From contig NZ_JAYDZX010000011.1 of NCBI RefSeq assembly GCF_035607535.1, forward strand, positions 1 through 64,000: a DNA stretch of 64,000 nt, read 5' to 3'. The notes under the pieces are model-generated. The model did no database searches. It saw nothing but the letters and a program-made list of their open reading frames with translations, and was not told where the DNA came from. A program made the position numbers and the translations under genes. The DNA is from Salinimicrobium sp035607535. GTDB lineage: Bacteria > Bacteroidota > Bacteroidia > Flavobacteriales > Flavobacteriaceae. Below are positions 54,331-63,465 of this stretch, piece by piece; positions within the stretch are counted from its first letter, which is position 1, and every line of letters begins with the position of its first letter.

Positions 54331-54779
54331 TTAACGGAGTGGAGAGTAGAATCTCCACCTTTGGTCGTTATTTCCCGCTGATCACGCTGATTTTCGCAGA
54401 ACCTGAAAGCCTGAAGACAGGATCCTTATTTCCTTCAAAGCCAAGTGTGGCGGAGTCATGGATCTCCTTCTTTAAATAAGGCATGGTAACAGTTTCGAAT
54501 TGCGCTTATAATGGCCCCACAGATGATCACGCTGGTTTCCACAGAATAAAGTGGAGCGGAGGAATGGTGAGAGCTTTGTTCATACAAACTTCGAAAGTAT
54601 GGATGAACAGCAGGAGGTATTGAACTTACCGCCGACTTCGGCTAGCAAAGGAGCATTTACTCCCGGAGAATTTATGTTTGAATAATAAATTTTCAAAAAA
54701 CCTGAAATTAGGAAGTGTTTTTTGTAAGAAAATTTGAGAATAAACGTTATAAAGTTTCATCAATCAATCAAATCATCTC
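54331..54779. other. Intergenic region without a recognised gene
   Basis: About 450 bases. It contains a CGCTGATCACGCTGATTTTCGC block and a related GATGATCACGCTGGTTTCC, common degenerate repeats of this phylum, and an A/T-rich leader before the DUF4407 gene. No gene, RNA or clear promoter seen. Confidence 0.6.
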
Positions 54780-55883
54780 ATGCTAAAACGATTCTTTATT
54801 TTCTGCTCCGGGGCAGATACCAAGATCCTTGACTCCTGTTCTCCCGGCGAACAGACCAAATATGCCGGCATTGGCGCCACGGTATTCTTTACGGCCGTCA
54901 TGGCATTCATTGCTGCTTCTTATGCACTGTACACTGTATTTGACAGTTACCTTACCTCGATTATATTCGGTTTGATCTGGGGCCTCCTGATTTTTAATCT
55001 GGACCGGTTCATCGTCTCCACCATTAAAAAAAAGAACAACTTTAGAAGTGAATTACTGCAGGCCACGCCGCGAATAATTCTTGCAGTGATCATCGCTGTA
55101 GTAATTGCTAAGCCCCTGGAGATAAAAATTTTTGAAAAAGAGATCAACCGGGTTCTACTGGAAGAAAAAAATGATATGACCCTGGCAAACCGGGAACAGA
55201 TCGCCACTCAGTTTGATCCCCAAATAGCCTCCATTAATTCGGAAATAGCTACTCTCAAGGAGGAAGTGACAACAAAGGAAGCTGAAGTCAATGCCCTCTA
55301 CGACACCTATATCGCAGAAGCCGAAGGTACCGCGGGCACCAAAAGATTAGGTAAAGGCCCGGTCTATGCCGAAAAAAGGGAAAAACATGATGCAGAATTG
55401 CTTGCTCTTCAGGAATTAAAAGATACGAATGCTGAAAAAATAGCAGCTGCGGAAGAGAAAATTGCTTCCTTCAACCAGGAATATCAGGCAAGGGTAAGTC
55501 AGTCGCAACCGGTAATTGACGGTTTCGACGGACTCATGGCGCGTATCAACGCATTGAACAAACTGCCGCTCCTGCCTTCTCTTTTTATCATGTTCCTGTT
55601 TTTGGCCATTGAGACCTCCCCTATTTTCGCCAAGTTGCTATCACCAAAAGGTGCTTATGACCTGAAGCTGGAAGAAGAGGAAAGTGCGCTGCAAACCTGG
55701 GTTACACAGCAACTCCGGCAGCGGGAACTTATCCTACAGACAGATACAGAAGTGAACAACAAGGTGTATGCAGACATTGCCGAAGAACAGGAACTCTACG
55801 ACTACAAACGAAAAAGGGCGCGCGAACTTATGCAGCTGCAGGCTGATGCTTTTTATTCCAAACAAAAACAGATTTTAGGGTAA
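54780..55883 (+). CDS. DUF4407 family membrane protein
   Basis: A 367-residue inner-membrane protein. Two helices at about 35-75 (AGIGATVFFTAVMAFIAASY, IIFGLIWGLLIFNLDRFIV), a third near 100, a long coiled-coil loop (about 120-260, with INSEIATLKEEVTTKEAEVN) and a fourth helix near 275 (LPSLFIMFLFLAIETSPIFAKLLS). The NLDRFIVS and ETSPIFAKL motifs identify DUF4407. Role unknown. A remnant of an hsdR gene lies 40 bases downstream. Confidence 0.85.
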   Translation: MLKRFFIFCSGADTKILDSCSPGEQTKYAGIGATVFFTAVMAFIAASYALYTVFDSYLTSIIFGLIWGLLIFNLDRFIVSTIKKKNNFRSELLQATPRIILAVIIAVVIAKPLEIKIFEKEINRVLLEEKNDMTLANREQIATQFDPQIASINSEIATLKEEVTTKEAEVNALYDTYIAEAEGTAGTKRLGKGPVYAEKREKHDAELLALQELKDTNAEKIAAAEEKIASFNQEYQARVSQSQPVIDGFDGLMARINALNKLPLLPSLFIMFLFLAIETSPIFAKLLSPKGAYDLKLEEEESALQTWVTQQLRQRELILQTDTEVNNKVYADIAEEQELYDYKRKRARELMQLQADAFYSKQKQILG

Positions 55884-55923
55884 TCATTAAAGGCGTTCTA
55901 TAATTGTTTTCCCCCAATTAAAA

Positions 55924-56150
55924 TTGGCAATTAAACGGCCCATCCAGGAACTGGGGCATATAGTACAGAACTTGGTGAAAAATATCTTCAATCCGATCAA
56001 CCAAAAAAAACCCGTCTGCACCGCCATTAACCTGGCGGTGAAAAAGGAGTTACATGGCAATGTACCAATCTCGGAATTATATAATTCACTGAAGGAAGGA
56101 ATTGAGCAGGCAGAGGCGTAGTACAGAATTAGCCAATGGAGGCCGGAAGA
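55924..56150 (+). pseudogene. hsdR: Fragment of a second hsdR gene (C-terminus)
   Basis: The 65-codon open frame reads RPIQELGHIVQNLVKN, then INLAVKKELHGNVPISELYNSLKEGIEQAEA. It matches the end of the HsdR at 34372-37376 (GPIQDLVHKVVDSVKKN, IRLAVKKELRGKVPFSELDN) at about half of positions. A stop sits where the intact gene continues with QYRDWPMEA; past it the sequence YRISQWRPEE still shows the resemblance. The start codon (TTG) is accidental. It is a leftover of another type I system. Confidence 0.8.
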
Positions 56151-56214
56151 AACTATTGCGCCCTTCCAGGGCTAACTATTGCGCCCTTGCAGGGCTAACT
56201 ATCGCGTCCCGTCA

Positions 56215-56845
56215 TAGCCCTGCAGGGGCGAGATACGTGAGAATATGTGTACCGTCTCAGAATTAGGAGTATCTCAGGGAGAGCCCTGAAGGGGCGAGAT
56301 ACGTAAGGATGGGTACGGCGCCTCAGAATTAGGAATGTCCCAGCAAGAGCCCTGAAGGGGCGAGATACCGTAAGGATGGGTGCAGCCCATCAGAATTAGG
56401 AGAAACCCCCGGAAGAGCCCTGAAGGGGCGAGATACGTAAGAATGGGTGCAGCCCATCAGAATTAGGAGTAACCCCCGGAAGAGCCCTGAAGGGGCGAGA
56501 TACGTAAGAATGGGTGCGGCCCATCCGAATTAATCGTATCCCAGAGAGACCCTGAAGGGGCGAGATACGTAAGAATGGGTGCAACCCATCAGAATTAGGA
56601 GTATCTCAGAAAGAGCCCTGAAAGGGCGAGATACCGTAAGGATGGGTGCAGCGCCTCAGAATTAGGAGTATCCCAGAAAGAGCCCTGAAAGGGCGAGATA
56701 CCGTAAGGATGGGTGCAGCCCATCCGATAATAAAGCGTATCCCAGAAAGAGCCCTGAAGGGGCGAGATATGTAAGGATGGGTGTAGCCCATCCGATAATA
56801 AAGCGTATCTTAGGGAAGCCCTGGAAGGGCGTAATATCAACAGCT
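56215..56845. repeat. 67-bp repeat array abutting the transposase gene
   Basis: Ten unit starts (AGCCCTGAAGGGGCGAGATA) at 56215, 56282, 56348, 56416, 56483, 56549, 56614, 56681, 56750 and 56817, the last partial. Each unit has a GCCCTGAAGGGGC-type hairpin and a GGGTGCAGCCC palindrome. Shorter GCCCTTCCAGGGC copies in the other orientation lie at 56160-56200. The last copy ends about 15 bases before the transposase ATG. Confidence 0.92.
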
Positions 56846-57298
56846 ATGGGCCAATCTCTTGTAAAAAATTATGTTCATTTAATTTTTAGTACTAAACACA
56901 GGGCACCACTAATCCTACCTCCAGTGGAACAGGAACTGCACAGCTACCTCGGAGGGATTTGCAATAGCCTGGAATGTCATGTACTTAAAGTTGGTGGCTA
57001 CACCGACCATGTGCATATTCTCTGTATGCTTTCCAAAAAAGTAGCCTTAATGAAACTAATGGAAGAATTAAAATCACACTCCTCAAAATGGATCAAAACC
57101 AAAGGAGTGGAATATTCCCGCTTTTACTGGCAGGACGGATATGGAGCATTTTCAGTAAAACCTTCTGAAGTTGATAGAGTCATTGCTTACATCGCAAATC
57201 AGCATGAACATCATCAAAAGAAAAACTTTAAGAAAGAATACCTGGATTATTTGGAAAAATACAAGGTTGAATATCATGAGAAGTACGTTTGGGAATAA
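56846..57298 (+). mobile_element. Y1 (IS200/RAYT-like) transposase
   Basis: A 150-residue single-strand transposase of the Y1_Tnp family. Visible: VKNYVHLIFSTKHR at the start, the HUH metal motif HVHIL in GGYTDHVHIL, and the C-terminal nucleophile Tyr in DRVIAYIANQHEHH. An in-frame upstream extension is made of repeat sequence; the ATG at 56846 gives MGQSLVKNYVHL, the normal start. The directly adjoining array of palindromic units makes a REP-associated (RAYT) role likely. No IS200 terminal structure is recognised with certainty on the right. Confidence 0.88.
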
Positions 57299-57465
57299 TG
57301 TACAAAGCTGCACTTCCATTACGCTTCTTCAGAGCTGAATTATAGTTACAACGATAAAATTCACTGTCTTTTATTACAAAAAATTATAAAACTTTAAGTC
57401 TATAACGCCGTTTATTCAATCTTTCCTTCCGCTGAAGCCTAAACCTGATTTCAGGTAAGCAAACA

Positions 57466-58308
57466 TCAACCCTTCTGCGGATGATAATTTGGATCTGAAG
57501 GATCATTATCCAGGTCGTAAGTAATCCCTAAGGCAAACATGAACAGTCCGTAACAAATGATTCCGACGGCGACTATTGCAAAGGGGATCTTACCAACATG
57601 ATCGCCAATAAAATTGAAAGCTTTATCGGTATTGACTACATATTCAGAATTCCTCAAGACGCCCGACTTGATGAAAAAGAAGCCGATGATACCCAAAATC
57701 ACCCCTCGGGCTACGTAACCGGTAAACCCCAGGAAAAAGATGGCCGTCTTTTTCTTCCCGCTGAACTTTACAATATCAAGACGCTCCCGGTAGCCCCGGG
57801 TAATGCCGTAGAACAACTGCACTGCGGCAGTTACAGCTATCAATATGCCCAGACCCACCACAAGCCACTTGCCCCAGCCGTAGTCCAGCATATTAGCCGT
57901 CATTTCTCTCTTTTGCTCCGGATCGCCGTGTTCAGAATAATTGGCAGAACCGAGTAAAACTACCAGGGCAGAATAGGCAATAAGTGCATCGGCAAGGGAG
58001 CTAAGGCCGATACCGGTTCGCCGGGCAAGTCCTTTCCAGCCACTTCCATAATGATAGGGATCACGAAAAGATTCATAGATGCGCCATACGATATAACAAA
58101 GCATGCCCAGCAGGATGGCCCAAATGATAATCTCGCCGCCGGGCCAATCCTGCACAAAAGCAAGAAGGCTGTTCTTGGAAGCGCCGCCGTCCTTGAGCCT
58201 AAGCAGGGAAAGAAGTGCGATGACACCTATGGCCGTATAGATGAGACCGGTGGAAATGCAGCCCAGAACAGGAAAATATTTAATGTATTTCTTCTTCGCT
58301 TTTTTCAT
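57466..58308 (-). CDS. DUF1206 family membrane protein
   Basis: A 280-residue inner-membrane protein with six helices arranged as three similar pairs, the DUF1206 plan: GLIYTAIGVIALLSLLRLK, WAILLGMLCYIVWRIYESF, then TAAVQLFYGITRGYRERL and YVARGVILGIIGFFFIKS, and ICYGLFMFALGITY at the end. Family members are often in stress-related or salt-related clusters but no function is known. The ATG at 58308 directly precedes the first basic segment (KKAKKKYIKYF). Confidence 0.85.
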   Translation of the reverse strand: MKKAKKKYIKYFPVLGCISTGLIYTAIGVIALLSLLRLKDGGASKNSLLAFVQDWPGGEIIIWAILLGMLCYIVWRIYESFRDPYHYGSGWKGLARRTGIGLSSLADALIAYSALVVLLGSANYSEHGDPEQKREMTANMLDYGWGKWLVVGLGILIAVTAAVQLFYGITRGYRERLDIVKFSGKKKTAIFFLGFTGYVARGVILGIIGFFFIKSGVLRNSEYVVNTDKAFNFIGDHVGKIPFAIVAVGIICYGLFMFALGITYDLDNDPSDPNYHPQKG

Positions 58309-58509
58309 GCAGAAAAGAATTTGATCCTGAAAATAAGGATATTTAGTTTCTTCGGCAGAATCTGTACCTCCTTTTGTTGTTTGCTGAAGAACCTGGCACT
58401 TATAGTACCTTAAAGGAGGGAATCTGGCCTTTTAATTTCTGAATTGAGAATTTAATATTTGCCTGTTGTTTATGGTTTGTGATTATTGTTTCGGAGTTTT
58501 GTGATAGGA

Positions 58510-59169
58510 ATGAAAAATAGAAAAATTAAGAAGCCATGGCCCACCAAAGATGCCATGAAGCAGATCTACGAGAACAATTTGTGGGGTGGTAAGACCGGCT
58601 TCTACTCCGGGTTGGGCTCACATCATCCTGAAACAGTCGCTCAATATGTAGCTGCTGTATCTGAATTTTTAAATGGTTTCGAAACCCCTCCGGTAGTGTG
58701 TGACCTGGGCTGCGGAGATTTTAATGTGGGAAAAGAACTGGTAAAGTACTGCAAAAAATACATCGCAGTTGATATTGTCCCGGAACTTATAACCTATAAC
58801 CAAAATACCTTCGCAGCAGAGCATCTCGAATTTCAGGTTTTAGATATTGCCGGGGAGAAACTGCCTTCGGGAGATTGCGCGATATTGAGACAGGTGTTAC
58901 AGCATTTATCAAATGCTGAAATCTCCAAAGTGGTAGAAAAATTATCTCAGTTCGAGTACATCATACTGACGGAGCATTTACCGGAAGGTGAATTTCAACC
59001 CAACAAAGATATCATCTCGGGGCAGGGCATCAGGCTAAAAAAGGGAAGTGGCGTAGACCTTTCCGCACCTCCATTCGATTTTGGTGTCAAAGAAGAAAAG
59101 CTTTTGTTATCTGTTCCGGCTCCCGGTTATAAAGGAGTTTTGGTGACGACCTTGTATAAGGTGAAATGA
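58510..59169 (+). CDS. Class I SAM-dependent methyltransferase
   Basis: About 219 residues. SAM motif I is VCDLGCGDFNVGK; the acidic residue ending strand 2 is in KYIAVDIVPELI; motif II region is EFQVLDIAGEKLPSGDCAILRQVLQHL. The N-terminus (MKNRKIKKPWPTKDAMKQIYENN) resembles a lid seen in methyltransferases acting on small molecules. The substrate cannot be told. A TTG eight codons earlier is also in frame; ATG 58510 is preferred. Confidence 0.82.
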   Translation: MKNRKIKKPWPTKDAMKQIYENNLWGGKTGFYSGLGSHHPETVAQYVAAVSEFLNGFETPPVVCDLGCGDFNVGKELVKYCKKYIAVDIVPELITYNQNTFAAEHLEFQVLDIAGEKLPSGDCAILRQVLQHLSNAEISKVVEKLSQFEYIILTEHLPEGEFQPNKDIISGQGIRLKKGSGVDLSAPPFDFGVKEEKLLLSVPAPGYKGVLVTTLYKVK

Positions 59170-59233
59170 AGTAAATGACATTTTTATTGCCGCAACCACC
59201 GCAATTCTGCTCCTTGCTCCGGTAAGTGCAACT

Positions 59234-59719
59234 TTAAAGTTTTTCAAAGAAGGATCTTACCTCCCTTTTAAACAACGGCACAGGGATATTATGTCCGTTT
59301 TCAGGCACCAGGTGGAGATGAAGGTCCGTAGTGCGATTAAAATTCCGGGGAAGAAAATTCAGGGTATCTGCCGGAGAAACCACTTCATCGGTTTGTCCTA
59401 TGACGATCTGTTTGAGCGTATTAGTTTTTTCAATCTTCGGAATATTTTGAATTACAGATCTTTTGACAAGCGCCGGATTGAATAATAGCGCAGGTTTGTT
59501 TAGTGCATTAGAAACATGATATCCTGCAAATCCGCCCATGCTGCTGCCAATAACGACATCGATCTCTGCATCAGGATACATCCCTAAAATAGTTTCAATG
59601 GCATTGGGATTTTCGTAATAATTAAGATCTGGCGAAATTACTTTTCCATAGTTTTCAAGTACTTCCCGCTTTTCGGGACTAAGTTTACTGTCAAGGCCGT
59701 GTAGGTATAATATATTCAT
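59234..59719 (-). CDS. YqiA-like alpha/beta-hydrolase
   Basis: About 161 residues. Oxyanion strand MNILYLHGLDSKLSPEKREVL at the N-terminus, the nucleophile elbow GSSMGGFAG with the catalytic Ser, and a C-terminal His in PENGHNIPVP. YqiA-type enzymes hydrolyse short-chain thioesters or esters. The frame extends seven codons further upstream but the first strand starts at ATG 59719. Confidence 0.8.
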   Translation of the reverse strand: MNILYLHGLDSKLSPEKREVLENYGKVISPDLNYYENPNAIETILGMYPDAEIDVVIGSSMGGFAGYHVSNALNKPALLFNPALVKRSVIQNIPKIEKTNTLKQIVIGQTDEVVSPADTLNFLPRNFNRTTDLHLHLVPENGHNIPVPLFKREVRSFFEKL

Positions 59720-59768
59720 AAGTGAAAATTCTAGATTCAAAATTTGCTGAATGTTAGCTGCAAAGAAA

Positions 59769-60143
59769 TCAGGGAAGTTTTTGTACGGAATAGTAAATGG
59801 TCTGCACCATTATTTTTCCATTCTTAATAAGATAGGAATCTGCCCCATCGGGGATGACTGAAACATCAGATTTTCCCGTCCAATGCAGAAAACACATTTC
59901 GTCATGGCAAAGTTTGAGCTCATAGTTGTAGTTACCTCCGGGCAGTTGATCCTTCAGAAGTTTTGCTGCTTCTTTCATTCCTTCCCTTCCGTGGAAAACC
60001 CCGTAATTGGTTAAAAGCACGCTTTCCCCAGAATAATTTCGCTCCAAATCGGTTTCCAATTCTCCCTTCTGAGCCAGTTCAAGGTGATCTTCAAAAACCT
60101 CCCTGGCACTCCTGTTCTCAAGTTCTTTTTTGTGTAGCTCCAT
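59769..60143 (-). CDS. NTF2-like (SnoaL-type) protein
   Basis: A 124-residue small cone-fold protein: an opening helix NRSAREVFEDHLELAQKGELE, then YSGESVLLTNYGVFHGREGMKEAAKLL and strands ELKLCHDEMCFLHWTGKSDV and KNGKIMVQTIYYSV. This is the SnoaL/NTF2 pattern; members are enzymes or ligand binders, unassigned here. It lies about 50 bases upstream of the YqiA-like gene on the same strand. Confidence 0.78.
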   Translation of the reverse strand: MELHKKELENRSAREVFEDHLELAQKGELETDLERNYSGESVLLTNYGVFHGREGMKEAAKLLKDQLPGGNYNYELKLCHDEMCFLHWTGKSDVSVIPDGADSYLIKNGKIMVQTIYYSVQKLP

Positions 60144-60286
60144 TTTTTACCTTCAAGTTACGCCTTTTCGCACTTAAATTCAAGCAGTACAAGTCTGCTG
60201 TTTTAAGGCCTCCTTATCCAACAGAATTTTTTATATTAAAATCTTTCAGAAATTAATTTGCAGCACTTTAAAACAGTCCTTTGATT

Positions 60287-60880
60287 ATGAAGTATCAGTA
60301 CAGCATTAGCGGAGCAATTGGCATCTTTGGATGTTTCGCTGTTATAGCAACCGATGTCATTGGCATTGCTCTACACGAAGCACATGATCCCATTGCCGAT
60401 ACTATTAGCATGCTGGCCATTGGAAAATATGGCTGGATACAGGATCTTGGGCTGGACCTTCTTGCAGTGGGCTTTGCAGGATTGGCCACAGGTCTTTATT
60501 TTCTGAAAAGGAAGGGCACCAAATGGCTCATAAGTCTCGGCATTTGCCTGCTCATAGCTGTCGATATTATTCTTATCGCTGAACATAACCAGTACGCCGG
60601 AAGACCCGGTTTCACCATTCACCGCAAACTGGTTTACACCCTGGCCCTCCTGTTCCCTGCACTACTTTTTACCATAAGTGCCGGGCTTCAAAAGATAAAG
60701 CCATTCCTCAAGAAGTTCTCCCGCCGCGTGGCAGTCCTGTGGCTGATATTCGCACCGCTTTTGCCGTTTATACCCGATTCTTTTGACGGGGCTTATGAAC
60801 GCCTGGTAAGTTCGCTTATTGTCATCTGGCTGGGTACTGTTTCTTACCAGCTGTACAGAGCTTCAGGGTCTAAAGTTTAA
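60287..60880 (+). CDS. DUF998 family membrane protein
   Basis: About 197 residues with six hydrophobic segments. ISGAIGIFGCFAVIATDVIG, HDPIADTISMLAIGKYGWIQDLG and AGRPGFTIHRKLVYT are DUF998 features. Function unknown. The preceding TTG-ATT-ATG allows two starts; ATG 60287 is preferred. The stop TAA is inside the second unit of a heptamer array. Confidence 0.8.
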   Translation: MKYQYSISGAIGIFGCFAVIATDVIGIALHEAHDPIADTISMLAIGKYGWIQDLGLDLLAVGFAGLATGLYFLKRKGTKWLISLGICLLIAVDIILIAEHNQYAGRPGFTIHRKLVYTLALLFPALLFTISAGLQKIKPFLKKFSRRVAVLWLIFAPLLPFIPDSFDGAYERLVSSLIVIWLGTVSYQLYRASGSKV

Positions 60881-60972
60881 GGTTTAAGGTTTAAGGTTTA
60901 AAGTTCAAGATTCAAGATTCAAGATTCAGGATTCAAGATTTAAGATTCCAGATTCAAGGTTCAGAATTTAAA
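60868..60972. repeat. Heptamer array, 15 units, overlapping the DUF998 stop codon
   Basis: GTCTAAA, GTTTAAG (three times), GTTTAAA, GTTCAAG, ATTCAAG, ATTCAAG, ATTCAGG, ATTCAAG, ATTTAAG, ATTCCAG, ATTCAAG, GTTCAGA, ATTTAAA. The last codons and the stop of the upstream gene are part of units 1 and 2. A further run (TTCCAGG, TTCCAGG, TCTAGTT, TCTAGAT, TCTAGAT, TCTAGAT) follows at 61077-61118. Confidence 0.92.
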
Positions 60973-61173
60973 AGACTTTTCAAAAAAGGCATTTTTGAGA
61001 CGCATCAGTTGCCTTTGTTTTCCGCTAATAGCTCAATAAATCAGATGCCCGGATTTGTAATCCGGGGAATTCAAGGTTCCAGGTTCCAGGTCTAGTTTCT
61101 AGATTCTAGATTCTAGATTCCATGCTCAAAAACAGCCTTCTAACCTGTCATTTTAAGGGAATGAGTACAGGTT

Positions 61174-61614
61174 CTATTCCTCATTTTCCACTTGCCTTTG
61201 CTGCATTCTCTGTTGCATCTCCCGGTACATAGCAGTATCCCGTTCCATCATTGTGGTCATGTTCTGCATCATTCGTTCCCGCCTTTCTGGATTGCGAAGC
61301 AGCGTCGTGTCTTCTATCATGATCGAGTGGATGTCTGTCAGCACTACATCAATCACTTCGGGATCTGCCATCATCATGGCCTCTACCTGCTCCCGGGTGT
61401 ACATGTTGCGCAGCATCTGCTCATTATCCCGCACCCGGGTCATGAATTCAGTAAAAAGTTCTTCATCATTGAGGATTTGATTGAAGACTTCCTGTTTTTG
61501 CATTTCATTTTCTGTAAGGTCGATCTCCTCTTCCTCATCATCACAAGAAACGAAGGCAGCCACGAATAACATGCACAAGATCATTAAGAGTCCGGTTAAC
61601 TTTGAATTTTTCAT
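61174..61614 (-). CDS. Acidic, methionine-rich lipoprotein
   Basis: A 146-residue predicted lipoprotein with leader ending AFVSC (Cys24) and an acidic run DDEEEEID after it. The mature protein is helical and unusually rich in Met and Glu (e.g. MMMADPEVID, RERMMQNMTTMMERDTAMYREMQQRMQQR). Similar Met-rich helical lipoproteins occur in Bacteroidota without known function; metal binding is possible but unproven. Confidence 0.7.
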   Translation of the reverse strand: MKNSKLTGLLMILCMLFVAAFVSCDDEEEEIDLTENEMQKQEVFNQILNDEELFTEFMTRVRDNEQMLRNMYTREQVEAMMMADPEVIDVVLTDIHSIMIEDTTLLRNPERRERMMQNMTTMMERDTAMYREMQQRMQQRQVENEE

Positions 61615-62010
61615 TCTTACTAATTTTAGATTTAACTTCAGTTCACTTTGTGAGGGGCTAAAATCCTATCTCCCATTAATTTAAAAAATAATGGTCAAAC
61701 CACCTGCCTCCTTTATTAATTATTAACTGAAGCCGGACCTTACTCCTGAAAAAAATGATCTCAGAACTCTTCTCCACCTTTAAATTCAGATCAGGAAATT
61801 CCACTTTTCCTGCGACCGACTGTAGAAAAAATCCCCAGGAATTCTCCTTCTGCCACAACCTGACATCTTCTTGACCTCTCAAAAAGCCTGATTTACAGCA
61901 CTATTTTTTTGGGTACAATAATTGGTATTGCCGCTCCTGATGTCCTGTTCTGTGGGTGCCTCCTGAAATCACTGACAGCTATCCGGACAGAATAAAAAAT
62001 TTCAGAAGAA
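61615..62010. other. Intergenic region before the glycosyltransferase
   Basis: About 400 bases between divergent genes. No convincing TAnnTTTG box was found on the plus strand, and no gene or repeat is evident. Confidence 0.5.
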
Positions 62011-63465
62011 ATGATGACAAAAGATTTAGAATTACCCACTTTAGCTTCGGCTGAAAAAGTTAGTATTAATAAGAATAAAAATTTCGATAACGCATCTCCT
62101 GAAGCTGCTGCTTCAGCAAATTACCGCAAGGCGATCTTTACAAAAAGGCACATCTTTACTTTAGTTTCAACTTTCCTGCTGTTAATTGGCGGTGCAATTT
62201 CAGTTTACCTGCTGCAGCCTCAGTTTGAGGAAATGAATTTAAGCCGCACCAACACTGTTGGTGGAACCATCCTCCTGGTTCTCACAAGTTTCCTGCTAAT
62301 GTTCAGACTAGGATTCTTGGCTTATATCACACAGCTGTTCTTCCGCTATAAGCCGGTGACATCGGTTACAGATGAGGAACTGCCCACCTGTACCGTAATC
62401 GTTCCTGCCTACAATGAAGGGAAGCAGGTTTACTCAACCCTTGTGAGCCTTACGAACAGCCTCTATCCTGAAGAAAAACTGCAGTTGATAGCCATTGACG
62501 ATGGTAGTAAAGATGATACCTGGGAATGGATGAAAAAAGCCAAGGAGCAACTGGGAGATCGGGTATCGATCTATCAGCAGCCTCATAACCAGGGAAAAAG
62601 ACATGCGCTTTACCGCGGATTTAACCTGGCGACGGGAGAGGTTTTTGTTACGGTCGACAGCGATTCCATTGTGGAAAAAGATACTTTGCGCAACCTGGTC
62701 TCGCCTTTTGTGACCAATGAAAATTGCGGAGCAGTTGCCGGTAACGTGCGCGTTCTCAACAATGAAAGAGCAATTATCCCGCGTATGCTGAATGTGAGCT
62801 TTGTCTTTAGTTTTGAATTCATTCGTTCTGCTCAAAGTGTACTGGGTTCTGTACTCTGTACTCCGGGTGCCCTGGCAGCATATCGCAGCAAAGCAGTGAT
62901 GAACTGCCTGCCCGAGTGGATCAACCAGACTTTTATGGGCCAGCCTACAGACATTGGGGAAGATCGTGCCATGACAAACATGATCCTGAAGCAAGGCTAC
63001 CACGTACTGTTTCAGCGCAACGCGTATGTACTTACAAATATTCCTGAAAAATTCAGCAGTCTGCATAAAATGTTCACCCGTTGGGAAAGAAGTAACGTGC
63101 GGGAGAATCTTATGATGACAAAGTTTGCTTTTAAGCCTTTCAGAAATGGATCAAGATCGGGAACCAGGTTACTGTTATTAAATCAGTGGATGCACATGCT
63201 TACCGCATATCCCCTGTTTCTCATTATGATCGTCCTCTTAGTGATGCACCCGGTGCTGTTTTTGAGTTCCACTCTGTTGAGTATCCTGATTTTCTCAAGT
63301 CTGCCGGCATTCTTTTATGCCAGGAAGTACAATATTTCTGAAGCTTTCTGGGCCTACTCATATAGCCTGTTTTATACTTTCGGGTTGTTTTGGATCACGC
63401 CTTATGCCATGGCTACCGCAAACAGGAGAGGCTGGTTAACGAGAGAGCTACCGGTTAAGAAATAA
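62011..63465 (+). CDS. Family 2 glycosyltransferase, processive (hyaluronan/chitin synthase-like)
   Basis: A 484-residue membrane GT2. Two N-terminal helices (about 50-72 and 88-115) come before the catalytic domain: ACTV-like CTVIVPAYNEG, nucleotide-binding DDGSKDDT at about 163, DSDS near 216, the catalytic GED at about 316-318, and RWERS near 357 in place of Q-x-x-RW. Three or four C-terminal helices follow. The plan is that of NodC/hyaluronan synthases that polymerise UDP-sugars and export the chain. The polymer is unknown. Its stop TAA is part of the first unit of a heptamer array. Confidence 0.88.
   Translation: MMTKDLELPTLASAEKVSINKNKNFDNASPEAAASANYRKAIFTKRHIFTLVSTFLLLIGGAISVYLLQPQFEEMNLSRTNTVGGTILLVLTSFLLMFRLGFLAYITQLFFRYKPVTSVTDEELPTCTVIVPAYNEGKQVYSTLVSLTNSLYPEEKLQLIAIDDGSKDDTWEWMKKAKEQLGDRVSIYQQPHNQGKRHALYRGFNLATGEVFVTVDSDSIVEKDTLRNLVSPFVTNENCGAVAGNVRVLNNERAIIPRMLNVSFVFSFEFIRSAQSVLGSVLCTPGALAAYRSKAVMNCLPEWINQTFMGQPTDIGEDRAMTNMILKQGYHVLFQRNAYVLTNIPEKFSSLHKMFTRWERSNVRENLMMTKFAFKPFRNGSRSGTRLLLLNQWMHMLTAYPLFLIMIVLLVMHPVLFLSSTLLSILIFSSLPAFFYARKYNISEAFWAYSYSLFYTFGLFWITPYAMATANRRGWLTRELPVKK

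Noticed and set aside
56396..56840. Minus-strand frames encoding HPFLRISPLQG repeats
   Set aside because: Pure translation of the 67-bp repeat array; such proteins are a known annotation artefact in this phylum.
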